Origin: Pseudo-nitzschia pungens
Taxonomy: Eukaryota; Bacillariophyta; Bacillariophyceae; Bacillariales; Bacillariaceae
Assembly: GCA_037355855.1 (NCBI GenBank)
Contig: CM074758.1
Span: 2,639,001-2,703,000 of the forward strand
DNA: 64,000 bases
Direction: 5' to 3'
The notes under the pieces are model-generated. The model saw only the letters and a program-made list of their open reading frames with translations. It made no database searches and was not told the DNA's origin. Below, piece by piece: positions 35,404 to 44,967 of the stretch. Positions within the stretch are counted from its first letter, which is position 1; every line of letters begins with the position of its first letter. The position numbers and the translations under genes were made by a program.

Positions 35404-36840
35404 ATGGCGGCTAAAGGAACCAAACTGAAACCCTTTAACATCATTCGGGAGGACTGGCCAGAAGACGCCACCGCCGTAAAAATGAGTGTAGACAGCGAGA
35501 AGGGTGGAATCGCATTCAGCGACTACCTGAAGGTCCTCCATGGTACGGAGAGACCAGAACTCTTCATCATCTGGAAGAGGGACTTTGACCAGAAAATTGC
35601 TGGCAATGACAAACTCCATGGAGACCAAAAGCTGGACGTCCTACAGAGAATCCTCTCTGGGGAAGCACTAGCCCTTGTCCAGAGGACGCTCACTCGGACT
35701 CTTTACGCCGAACCGAAGCACAAGATCCACAATACCAAACCGGTACAGAAGAAGATCCAGGAAATTGAAAAACACGATCAAGCCAACATCCTCTTATTGA
35801 TGGGGCAAGATGCCACCGAAACTCCCACGGGAGCCACCAAGGAGAAGGCAAAGGAGAAATCTCCCGACGCCGACAAAACCAAACCGACTGCCACGGCGAA
35901 CTCGGATGAGGAAACAGAGCCAGAGGAATTGGCTCCAATCCCAAAGAAAAGCGTCCCCAATGCTCTCACCCAGTACTACCGATCAGCGGAGTACAGGAAA
36001 GATGTCATGGACGAATGCATGCATGTCCTCAAACTCAAAATTTTTGGCAATGACCAAAACGGCAAACGCTCATATATCATCCTCCGTCGATTCATGCGGG
36101 GAATGCGAGTGGAACTCAAACATGGCATACGAGCATGGGCCAACCGAATGGCCGAACTACAAAGCTACCTACCCGAATGTCTCTGGGAATGCGGCAGCGA
36201 CCAAATGGAAACACCAAGAAGTTTCACACAGGGAGAAATGAAGGAAATATTGGATTCCAACATGACCCACTCCCAGCGCGAGAAACTGGAACACATTGGA
36301 TGGGACCTCTACACCCGCTCCTATAACACCACCATCGACAAACTCGAAAATCTGGAAACCACCATCTGGAAGGAGACGGTCCTCCAGCAGCGCATCGCCG
36401 ACCTCGAGAAGCAGACCGGTGTCACCAAGAAGACTCCCAAGGCCGCATCTGGGGGAGGAAACCACCATGGAAAGTCCCCTGGCAAAAAGAAGCGTCCTAT
36501 GGATAACAGTAACAAACAGCTCTGCAAGACCTGTGGCAAGGTCCATGCCGGCAAATGCTGGAAACTAACCGGTGGCCCCTCCAAGAAGGGAAAGTTTGAC
36601 CGGGAAACCATCAACTTGCTCAAGGAGCATTTTGTGGCAAAAGAAGACTCAGATTCTGAACATTACGCCAAACCCCACTGGGGAAGGAACTTATCAAACC
36701 ACGAGTACTCCTATGTACTGGCCACGGCCCAAGCCGACCACGAAGTCTCCGATGACGAGATCGATATCTCCGAACGAGAACTCAAAGAGTACAGAAGAAA
36801 GTACAGAAAAACCTTTAAAAAGAAAGGTTCCCACAACTGA
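35404..36840 (+). CDS. gag: Retrotransposon Gag
   Basis: The 478-aa product has a capsid-like helical middle (about residues 190-345, including the block around MRGMRVELKHGIRAWANRM). A shortened zinc knuckle, CKTCGKVHAGKC (C-x2-C-x3-H-x3-C rather than the usual C-x2-C-x4-H-x4-C), lies near residue 376, after a Lys/Gly-rich basic stretch. An acidic linker and a Lys-rich C-terminus follow. It should package the element RNA. The stop TGA at 36838-36840 is in frame with pol and followed by ATG. Start chosen: ATG in CTCACCATGGCG, a good context. Confidence 0.85.
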   Translation: MAAKGTKLKPFNIIREDWPEDATAVKMSVDSEKGGIAFSDYLKVLHGTERPELFIIWKRDFDQKIAGNDKLHGDQKLDVLQRILSGEALALVQRTLTRTLYAEPKHKIHNTKPVQKKIQEIEKHDQANILLLMGQDATETPTGATKEKAKEKSPDADKTKPTATANSDEETEPEELAPIPKKSVPNALTQYYRSAEYRKDVMDECMHVLKLKIFGNDQNGKRSYIILRRFMRGMRVELKHGIRAWANRMAELQSYLPECLWECGSDQMETPRSFTQGEMKEILDSNMTHSQREKLEHIGWDLYTRSYNTTIDKLENLETTIWKETVLQQRIADLEKQTGVTKKTPKAASGGGNHHGKSPGKKKRPMDNSNKQLCKTCGKVHAGKCWKLTGGPSKKGKFDRETINLLKEHFVAKEDSDSEHYAKPHWGRNLSNHEYSYVLATAQADHEVSDDEIDISERELKEYRRKYRKTFKKKGSHN

Positions 36841-38931
36841 ATGGCCGATACCATCCACACCGGACCCCGCATCATCAACAGATTTGCGGACGTCTGTGTG
36901 GAGGTACTGGACCACAAGGGAAGGGGGAGGATGCTCCGGGGCCTACTAGACTCCGGTTGCTCCAAATCCATTGTACTACAGCGTTTTGTCGACCGAAGTC
37001 AACTAACGAACCGAGACCAAAGATCTGTCACCTACAACACGTATGGAGGCAAGTTCAGAACCAAGTCTGCGGCTTCAGTGGGACTAAGGTTGGTAGAATT
37101 TTCAAACTCGAAGACCATCAAATGGACCTTCCAAGTGGACGAATATCACCACCATGAGGAAGTGCCCTATGACATGATCATAGGATCCGACCTGATGGCA
37201 CAACTGGGACTGGATATAAAATACAGTTCCCGAACAATTGAATGGCAGGGTGACTCCATTCCCATGAAGGGAATGGGGGAGCTCTCGAACCCGGACAAAT
37301 GCGAGGCAGTATTCTTTGCCAACACACAGAGTCCAATACTCCAAAAAGAGGAAGAAAGGCAAGCTAAAATTTTGGACGCCGACTACTCCAAAGTCGATAT
37401 AGACGCTATGGTCAATGACCTGGAGATTACAGACGCGTCCAAGGAAGCCTTGAAGAAAACACTAAAGAAATTCCCAACACTCTTTGGAGGAGGGTTGGGA
37501 CTACTCAGAAATATAGAGCCGGTGTCCATTGAACTCCAACCAGGTGTCAAACTGGTCCGGCAGAGGTACTATTCTGTGCCCCATGCCTTCGAACAAGCAC
37601 TACGAAAGGAGATCACCAGGCTCTGTGACATCGGGGTTCTGGAAAAACTCCCCCATGATGACGATTCCCCATGGGCATCCCCCACGTTCTGCCAACCCAA
37701 AAAGACAGGGGACATTCGCGTCCTAACTGACTTTCGGAAGATGAACGCAGCCATCCAACGAAAACCATTCCCACTACCACGAATAGGGGAAACAATCCAA
37801 AGGCTCCAAAAGTTCAAATCAGCTACGGCGCTGGACTTGTCCCAAGGATACTATACCATCCCCATTTGCAAGGAGAGCCAAAAGATTTGCTCTACCATTT
37901 TGCCATGGGGAAAGTATGCCTACAAGAGACTGGCAATGGGAATCGCATGCGCACCGGATATCTTCCAGTCCGTTATGATGAACCTACTCGGTGACCTGGA
38001 CTATGTCCTGGTCTATATTGATGATATTCTCATCATCCAGAGAGAAGGGGAATCCGAGCAGGATCACCTCAACAAAATCGATACAGTCCTACAGAGACTG
38101 GACGATGCTGGCTTCCGAGCCAACCTCAGAAAATCCTTTTTCATGCAAAAAGAAGTGGAATATCTGGGATTTCTGTTAACAACAGAGGGCATTCAGCCCC
38201 AGCCGAAGAAGCTGGAGGTGATGAAGCGCCTAGAAGCCCCCAAGAACACCAAGCAACTCAAGATGTTCCTTGGAATGGTAAATTTCTACCGGGATATGTG
38301 GAAGCGACGCTCCCACATCCTAGCCCCCCTCAACAAACTAGCAGGGAAGAAGGGCAAAATGAACTGGTACTGGGGTCCAGCAGAGCAGAAAGCTTTCATG
38401 GAGGCGAAGAGAATGCTCGCCGACGAAGCAAAACTCGCATTCCCAGACTTTACAAAACCATTTCATCTCTACTCAGACGCTAGCGACAGGCAACTGGGAG
38501 CAACTGTGTGCCAAGGTGGCAAGCCCCTTGGATTCTACACCCGGAAGCTGAACTCGGCGCAGCTCAACTACACGGTTGGAGAGAAAGAACTCCTGGGCAT
38601 AGTAGAAGGGCTAAAAGCGTTTGAAGGAATCCTACGAGGACAAGATGTGATTATTCACACAGACCACCTTAACCTGCTCTACCAGCAGATGCCCACCCAG
38701 CGAATGGTACGATGGAGACTCCTTATGGAGGAGTTCCATCCAGTAGTCAAGCATGTTGCGGGCAAAGACAATGATGCAGCAGATGCACTATCCCGACTGG
38801 ACATCACCGACGATCCAGCAGATACTGTGGAATGGCTACCACCAAATAAGCCCCTCACCTACGCGGACGAGGAAGAGCACCTATGGCATGCGCAAATTGT
38901 ACTACTGGTACTACCTAGAGTACTGTCCTGA
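36841..38931 (+). CDS. pol: Retrotransposon Pol: protease, reverse transcriptase, RNase H
   Basis: 696 aa. The aspartic protease is at the start (GLLDSGCSKSIVL, catalytic D-S-G) with a later hydrophobic MIIGSDLMAQLGLDI. Reverse transcriptase has LDLSQGYYTIPI, the RLAMGIACAPDIFQ block and the catalytic YIDDIL. RNase H has LYSDASDRQLGATV, GEKELLGIVEGLKAF, HTDHLNLLY and KDNDAADALSRLD, which contain the expected acidic residues. The order protease-RT-RNase H is that of Ty3/Gypsy. No H-H-C-C zinc finger or D,D-35-E integrase core follows. The final residues (LLVLPRVLS) come from TACTAC-type repeat sequence, suggesting a deletion or insertion joined the frame to unrelated DNA. Confidence 0.9.
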   Translation: MADTIHTGPRIINRFADVCVEVLDHKGRGRMLRGLLDSGCSKSIVLQRFVDRSQLTNRDQRSVTYNTYGGKFRTKSAASVGLRLVEFSNSKTIKWTFQVDEYHHHEEVPYDMIIGSDLMAQLGLDIKYSSRTIEWQGDSIPMKGMGELSNPDKCEAVFFANTQSPILQKEEERQAKILDADYSKVDIDAMVNDLEITDASKEALKKTLKKFPTLFGGGLGLLRNIEPVSIELQPGVKLVRQRYYSVPHAFEQALRKEITRLCDIGVLEKLPHDDDSPWASPTFCQPKKTGDIRVLTDFRKMNAAIQRKPFPLPRIGETIQRLQKFKSATALDLSQGYYTIPICKESQKICSTILPWGKYAYKRLAMGIACAPDIFQSVMMNLLGDLDYVLVYIDDILIIQREGESEQDHLNKIDTVLQRLDDAGFRANLRKSFFMQKEVEYLGFLLTTEGIQPQPKKLEVMKRLEAPKNTKQLKMFLGMVNFYRDMWKRRSHILAPLNKLAGKKGKMNWYWGPAEQKAFMEAKRMLADEAKLAFPDFTKPFHLYSDASDRQLGATVCQGGKPLGFYTRKLNSAQLNYTVGEKELLGIVEGLKAFEGILRGQDVIIHTDHLNLLYQQMPTQRMVRWRLLMEEFHPVVKHVAGKDNDAADALSRLDITDDPADTVEWLPPNKPLTYADEEEHLWHAQIVLLVLPRVLS

Positions 38932-41183
38932 TAGGCGCCAGCATGTATTTCCAGATGTGACTGTTTGTTTGATATACCAGAGCTCACACTTGTTTAGATG
39001 ATCTCATGGAACTAGTAGTATTGTACAAATACATGAAATGATGCTAATAATATTAGTAGTAGTAGTAGTACTAGTACTAAGATGCATACCACCATTGGTA
39101 TCACCATGCCCATGCTGGAGTGCTATGCTAAAAGGGAACAAGATGCTGTCACAAATACAGAGCTGAGCTGAGCTGAGCTGAGCTAACTCCTTTAAATTAA
39201 GCACTAAATCATGCCCCCACTATTGACTAATACTATTGTACCTCTAGTAGGGGAGTGTCTTGTAGTATCTGAGCATGTACAATAGCGCTTGAACAGTATC
39301 CCCCTGTAGACTCACTGTTTGCCAGCAGTCCGTGGGCTGCTGTTATTGCTGTTTCTGTTGTCTTATTCATATCTCTTGCTGATGATCAAATATCAAACTA
39401 GTACTACTAGTAGTAGTATCCAGTACTATTACTAGTACTACTATTACTAGTATCACTACCACTACCACTACCACTACTACTAATAGTGGAAGTAGTATTA
39501 CTAATAGTAGCAGTAGCCTTGGCATGGTGTTTTGGTGTTTTGGTGCTTTGTGTTTTTTTTCGTGAAATAGTGAGCAAACAGTGGATTACAGGGGATTTTG
39601 TGAAGCTTTCGGAGAGGCGACTGACAGAATTTTCCTTAGACATTAGTCCTGTCTTTAAAATAATAATGAATCCTGTCTTTAATAATGCAACGAAGGTTGC
39701 GCACCTCCGTGTTAATATACGGAGCAAAAAACTACTGTTCCGGCAATCTTAAGGGGGTCTAAGACGCAACCGGTACTGTACTCTCAGCCATTTAAAACGG
39801 TCCCGTCCGTCAAAAAATGAGGCGTACTTAGGAAAGTACCTATGTGTAGGTACTAAGTAGTAGGAGTTGCACGGGCGCATAGCGCGCGCAACTACGGTTG
39901 CATTTGACGGATACCGTAAGAGTACGTACGTGTACCTACCGGTACAAACAGTTCAAACTGTCTTCGTACCGATACGATAGTACGAAGTGACGACAAGCAT
40001 ATTCTCAAACCAATCACGAATTTAAGCTGCTGTGAACTCCCAACAACATCTATTACTACGGTACTACGGAATTCCTATCAGCTGTCCCCCGGTATCCTAT
40101 GGGATACCAGAGTGCACGTACTCGTACTCTGTGCTCACATTTGGCTATGCTAGGTCATATGCGGTATACAGTATGTCTATGCTGCAGTGATGGCGGATTG
40201 ACTAAGCTCTAGGCGAATGACTCAATGAGCGGTTCCTGTGAACATGGCTGTCACTGTGACAGTATGGTTGGGTGTATAAAATGTACCTATGTCTACACTG
40301 TCAGAAATGAAACAACTTTTTGCTATGGAGGATGTTAGTCACGATTGCAACAGGGGTTGTTGCAAACAGTACTAGCTTCATACTCTTTACAAAGAAGTTG
40401 TAACTTGCATTGAGGAGATTTTGCTTGATGTGGAGGAGGTATTTGGTCTATTGGTGAGAGAACAATCTGTCACAAAAATGTGCTTCTTTTTAGTGTTTGA
40501 CAGGTATATGATGGATGTATGTACACTGATTTAGAAGGGTGCTGAGAGTCAGCAATAATTACAAGTACTCCCAGTACCTACAAGTACAAGCATGAGTACC
40601 CTGGTAGTTAGGATTCAGGTGCTAACAAAAGAAAAAGAGTGAGCAGAGCTGCATCCAATACTTTTACTGGTGTAGCTTGGCTCTAAAAACTCAATTATAC
40701 CATGGCTGCTACTAGGTGGTGATGATTGGAAGCCAACAGCATTCAGTATCCAAACAATTGCCAACCATTTTTTCATACAGAAAACACCAATGTATGGCTT
40801 CAACTATTGACATTTGAATCACCTTTCATGAGAGTTTCAGTGTGGATAGAGGCCAATACAGTACGGTAGCCATGGAAACTGGCATATCCCAGGCCTACTA
40901 GTAGTACTAGTACTACTACTACTAGTATCGATTGCTTCGAAGTTGTAGTGAAGCAGTAGATGCGGTCCAGTGATAGTTTAGGGTTGAGGATGGTGTAACA
41001 TGACACCAAAAAGAAAATGAAAAAATTGACGTCAATCAACCGTTTTCCATTATTTTTTGAAGTTTACAGTTTACAGTGCCGTATTATCAAGAAGTATGGA
41101 CAAACCAAAAGATTACAAAACACAACGGTGCCGTCCGATGGCATCCAAAAGCTGCCAGTTGTACGAATTAGAAAGGAGCCAAG
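38932..41183. other. Repeat-rich spacer 3' of the retrotransposon
   Basis: It holds TACTAG microsatellites (39038-39080, 39394-39510, 40895-40930), a GAGCT run near 39161-39184, a GAATTCCTATCAGCTGTCC copy of the dispersed terminus-like motif near 40069, and TACCGGTA/GTACGT words near 39910-39990. No gene is supported. Confidence 0.5.
39394..39510. repeat. TACTAG/ACTACC microsatellite block
   Basis: A run of ACTAGT, TACTACTAG and (CACTAC)n words, strongly self-complementary overall. Confidence 0.8.
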
Positions 41184-42752
41184 ATGCAGAAATTTAGCAG
41201 GGTATTTGATGGCCGTGGCCAACGACGTGTTGTTGTCACGGGGATGGGAATAGTTTCTCCTCTCGGAAACACTCTGGGGGATACCTGGCAGCAGATCATC
41301 CACGACAGCAACGATCGGAACAACAACCCAGAGCGAAGAGTTGGCGCCACAACCCTTGAAGAAACACTTTCGCTACACCAAGATCTATCTCCTCTTCGAT
41401 TTGAAAGGGAATGGAACATCGCCCGATCGTTGCCATGCCAAGTAGTGGCTCCAGTTCGAGGGCTCAACGAGGCCTTCCTCAAAGATGACGATAACGCAAA
41501 TGACGCTGGCAGATCTTCCCACTGGAACCCACGGACCACAGCTCGATTCGTCCAAATGGCCTTGTTGGCAGGATCTCAAGCAATGCGACAAGCCAATCTC
41601 ATCAACTGGTTGAATGACGGAGACGACACCGGAGAAAACGGTGTAGAAGAAGAAACCTATAGATGCCACAGGCGCCGCGATCGGTTTGGTGTCTGCGTTG
41701 GTAGTGGCATGAGTGCAGTGCGAGATATTGTGAACGGGTGGGACACTGTTGATAGTGGAAAAATTCGCAAACTTTCGCCCCACTTCATTCCCAAGGTACT
41801 GACGAATTCGGCTTCGGGTCGTTTGAGTTTGGAGTACGGGTTGCGAGGTCCCAACCTGGCTCCATCGACTGCCTGTGCAGCTAGCGCCCACGCCATTGGT
41901 GATGCTGTGAGAACGATCCGGAGTGGTGCAGCTGACCTCATGCTTGCGGGTGGGGCGGAAGCAAGTATCGAACCGTTGGGATTGGCAGGCTTCTGCCGCC
42001 TGAGGGCATTGTCAACCTCGTTCAATGACACTCCACAGGAAGCGTCGAGGCCGTTCGATACAAATCGGGATGGATTCGTCATGGGAGAAGGTGCCGCCAT
42101 TCTGGTATTGGAAGAACTAGAACACGCAAAAGAGCGCATACGGCGGAACGCCGGTGACGAGGGAATCACCACAAGGATCCTTGCCGAGGTTACTGGATAC
42201 GCCGCGACAGGTGATGCTTTTCATGTTACTGCTCCCGACGAAGCAGGACTTGGAGCCGAGAGGGCCATGACGATGGCTTTGGAAGAAGATAGATATATCT
42301 CAAATTACCAAGTTCCAATTGGATACATCAATGCGCACGCTACATCTACTCCAAAGGGTGACGAGATAGAGTCCACTGTTGTTGATCGCGTGTTGCGTTC
42401 GTATGAGCAAAACCATGATTCGCACCAAAAATGCTATTTGAGTTCTACCAAAGGAGCGACGGGTCATTTGCTAGGAGCAGCCGGTGCTTTAGAAGCGGCA
42501 ATTACTGTGATGAGTCTCGTTGATCAAAGGGTTCCTCCTACGCTAAACCTTGACCTATCTGCAGAGGACATAGCTGGTGATGACAGCATAAACAAAACTC
42601 TCTTTACCCATGTTACGGGGGGGAGCGGAATACACCCTACATCAGATATTGAAATGGCAATGAGCAATAGTTTTGGTTTTGGTGGAACCAACGCGTCGCT
42701 AGTCTTCCGCAGGTATAACGATGAATGTACTAGTAGCGAAAAAGGGACTTGA
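41184..42752 (+). CDS. fabF: 3-oxoacyl-[ACP] synthase, FabF/KAS II type
   Basis: 522 aa, single exon. It condenses malonyl-ACP with acyl-ACP in type II fatty acid synthesis. The thiolase fold begins RRVVVTGMGIVSPLGN. The catalytic Cys is C231 in STACAASAH; the two active-site His residues are in INAHATSTPKGD and KGATGHLLGAAGALEA; the C-terminal glycine loop is SNSFGFGGTNASLVF. The N-terminus before the fold is only about 16 residues and basic (MQKFSRVFDGRGQR), too short for a diatom plastid presequence but compatible with a mitochondrial signal, so I favour a mitochondrial KAS; this is an inference. A ~75-residue acidic insertion (DDDNANDAGRSS and the GDDTGENG region) lengthens it beyond the bacterial enzyme. 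Confidence 0.95.
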   Translation: MQKFSRVFDGRGQRRVVVTGMGIVSPLGNTLGDTWQQIIHDSNDRNNNPERRVGATTLEETLSLHQDLSPLRFEREWNIARSLPCQVVAPVRGLNEAFLKDDDNANDAGRSSHWNPRTTARFVQMALLAGSQAMRQANLINWLNDGDDTGENGVEEETYRCHRRRDRFGVCVGSGMSAVRDIVNGWDTVDSGKIRKLSPHFIPKVLTNSASGRLSLEYGLRGPNLAPSTACAASAHAIGDAVRTIRSGAADLMLAGGAEASIEPLGLAGFCRLRALSTSFNDTPQEASRPFDTNRDGFVMGEGAAILVLEELEHAKERIRRNAGDEGITTRILAEVTGYAATGDAFHVTAPDEAGLGAERAMTMALEEDRYISNYQVPIGYINAHATSTPKGDEIESTVVDRVLRSYEQNHDSHQKCYLSSTKGATGHLLGAAGALEAAITVMSLVDQRVPPTLNLDLSAEDIAGDDSINKTLFTHVTGGSGIHPTSDIEMAMSNSFGFGGTNASLVFRRYNDECTSSEKGT

Positions 42753-43138
42753 TTGTATTCCATAAGGGATTGACTCGATTCAACCCATTCTGCGTAGATA
42801 TGAGACAGCTAGGTTTTGTTTCGAGTGAACTCACATCACATTTTGAAGATTACAAAATAGTGACTTGTAAACTAAAAATGATGGACATGAAAATTCGAGT
42901 GTTGGCCGTTGTAAAGTTTCATTATAGTCGTTGTAAACTTTCTTTTCAAGACAGACATTCCTCAAAAAATCTCATTGTTTCTTTCCTCATTCATCAATAC
43001 TTGCCACAAGTTCAAAAGCTGTGTCATCCCTGCAGTATTTGAAATTATTGAGTCCGCAAAACATGAGAACTTTTTCTTCCTTCCCTTACCGCATGATTGC
43101 AATCTCTGGCAACCTCTCTGAAGCAACTGCAACCAATT
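42753..43138. other. Convergent spacer
   Basis: 3' flanks of the FabF and second 2OG oxygenase genes. No further feature is seen. Confidence 0.45.
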
Positions 43139-44251
43139 TCAACATTCCTCGACCCGCAACTCGTAAGATATCGACAACCTTGCACGCTTCAATGGATTTC
43201 GGACACGATGGATGCATGCAGATATTGGTTGGTATCCATGACTTTTGGTTTTCGTCAAAAGCCGAGACAGTTGATCTCCTGCCATAATGCAAACTAGATC
43301 GGAGCAGCGGGAATTTTCCGTCCGCTCCTGATACAGACTAGCATTGTGAACCAGAGCTTCTGGGCAGTGAAACGAAGACGAAGGTGCGCAGACCTCCAAT
43401 CCCGGGACGTCGGTCAGGCAGACAACCACTAGCGCACCGCGATCTACATGCTCGGTGCAGTTTGTAGCTTGCGGAAGGCGGTTGTGGTAGAAAAAGTAAT
43501 CGAGCGGACAAGAAGCAGATCGGAAGCCCTGAAACCCCATGTCACTACAAATCACACTGGTCTTTTGGTTACTCTCTTCACCGAACGGATTGTTGGTGCT
43601 ACCGCAGGACTTTCGATAACGTTTGGGAGATCGATTATCAATGAAGGTTGAATCTGTGTTGCGTCGTTGCAAAAGAGCTTGGGAAACATTCGATACTGGG
43701 ATTGTTCGTTTTCGCTTGATGCCAAAGGAATCAGAAGGAACATCTAGCGCTATGCTTATTTCGCGCAGGCAATTCTGTAACAAAAAGTGGAGATCCTTTG
43801 CGACACGAAAGGATTGAACACAAAACTCATCGGACGGCCATGGTTGCTGCTGATAAAAGTGTTGTTCATCATCTCCTTCATTAGTTTCGCCCTTGTCGCT
43901 TTTGCCAGCTGACAGAGAACTCAATCTAGGATCATACCAGGTTCGAAAAAGTTCTTTGGATGGCAGTGGGACGTTGTACCCGTACAAGTTGCCATTCACA
44001 ATTCGTCGATATTGTTCGACAAAAGTCTCATTCGCATTGCTGTGCCCACTATTTTTCGAATCACAACGTTTTCTAGATGCCTCCCGAAAAAAATTTACAG
44101 CGATTCGATGTGCAGCTCGGATGTTCGCTGCTATGCGTGTATCGACCCGATACACAGCGAAGGAATGCGAAAGGATCCGCGCCGCAGCATCGGATATGGT
44201 CTCCGATACTTCTGGCAAACTTTCATCCCTCACTTTTTTAGGACTAGTCAT
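43139..44251 (-). CDS. 2OG-Fe(II) oxygenase-like protein
   Basis: 370 aa, single exon. The C-terminal part has a plausible isopenicillin-N-synthase-like iron site: H268-x-D270 (CTEHVDRGALVV), H348 (ACIHRV) and the 2-oxoglutarate-binding R358-x-S360 (RARLSISYEL). Between them lies the GLEVCAP strand expected after the H-x-D. The N-terminal half is helical with Ser/Lys-rich insertions (about residues 110-135 and 170-235) longer than in the canonical family, and there is no signal peptide. The substrate is unknown. It is unrelated in arrangement to the secreted 2OG enzyme at 15643-17120. Confidence 0.72.
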   Translation of the reverse strand: MTSPKKVRDESLPEVSETISDAAARILSHSFAVYRVDTRIAANIRAAHRIAVNFFREASRKRCDSKNSGHSNANETFVEQYRRIVNGNLYGYNVPLPSKELFRTWYDPRLSSLSAGKSDKGETNEGDDEQHFYQQQPWPSDEFCVQSFRVAKDLHFLLQNCLREISIALDVPSDSFGIKRKRTIPVSNVSQALLQRRNTDSTFIDNRSPKRYRKSCGSTNNPFGEESNQKTSVICSDMGFQGFRSASCPLDYFFYHNRLPQATNCTEHVDRGALVVVCLTDVPGLEVCAPSSSFHCPEALVHNASLYQERTENSRCSDLVCIMAGDQLSRLLTKTKSHGYQPISACIHRVRNPLKRARLSISYELRVEEC

Positions 44252-44967
44252 GAAGATTACACAAAATGATGGACTAATGGACTGAAGCTATTCGTCATCA
44301 TACCATCTGGTTTGACACTGATCATGGTTTGAGTCTCGCTCATGGTGTGAGGTTCTCGTTACGGGTAGGTTGTGTTCCTTGTTGGTTTGGAGATGGTGTC
44401 AGGCAGTGAATGGATAGAACAAGACTGGTTTTTTGGGTTTTTGAAGAGAATCTCTCAATTTCACAATTTTAAGACAGGATCGCGCGCACGTCGATTCACC
44501 TTGGCGAGGATTACTCGTCTTTTGGCCGTTAACCTGCGTTAATTTATGTTACTTTTGAAAATTTTGGCAAGCGTGCCCTTTTCCAATTGCCTGAGTCTAA
44601 TCATTGTTTCATGCTTGGTCCCGCAGGTTGGCAGCCTTCTTGCCGTTTTTGAAAAAGCAACGAAGTGTTCTCCTCTCTTACTCGTGCCGGCATAGCAGTA
44701 TTGTTTTCAAAGGAGTGGGGAACCCAGAAACTAACCGTTCGCTACATTGAAGACCTGAGTCCCAACCAATAGCATCGACATACCAACCCATGCTGATACG
44801 ACTAATATCTTGACGACGATATGCAATAAAGATACAAGTGTTACTGGTTTGCTAATATCGTTGCACTGTTGATAGAGAAGAGTGAAAGTGACATTCGATT
44901 TCCATCGAATGACTTTTGTTCTTTATGAACCAAACGAAAGAAGGAAACCCTTAGAAAATCGTGAAAG
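44252..44967. other. Divergent promoter region
   Basis: This region separates the starts of the second 2OG oxygenase (minus) and the PQQ-propeller gene (plus). GTAAGGTTAC words are essentially absent here. Confidence 0.45.

Larger units (their letters stand above)
35404..38931 (+). mobile_element. Ty3/Gypsy-type retrotransposon, gag-pol body without integrase
   Basis: Gag (478 aa) and pol (protease, reverse transcriptase, RNase H) are intact and in one frame, separated only by TGA followed at once by ATG. No integrase domain follows RNase H: the frame ends about 40 codons after it in TACTAC/GGTACTACC repeat-like sequence. Ends and LTRs are unresolved. The open frames suggest a young copy. 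Confidence 0.85.
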
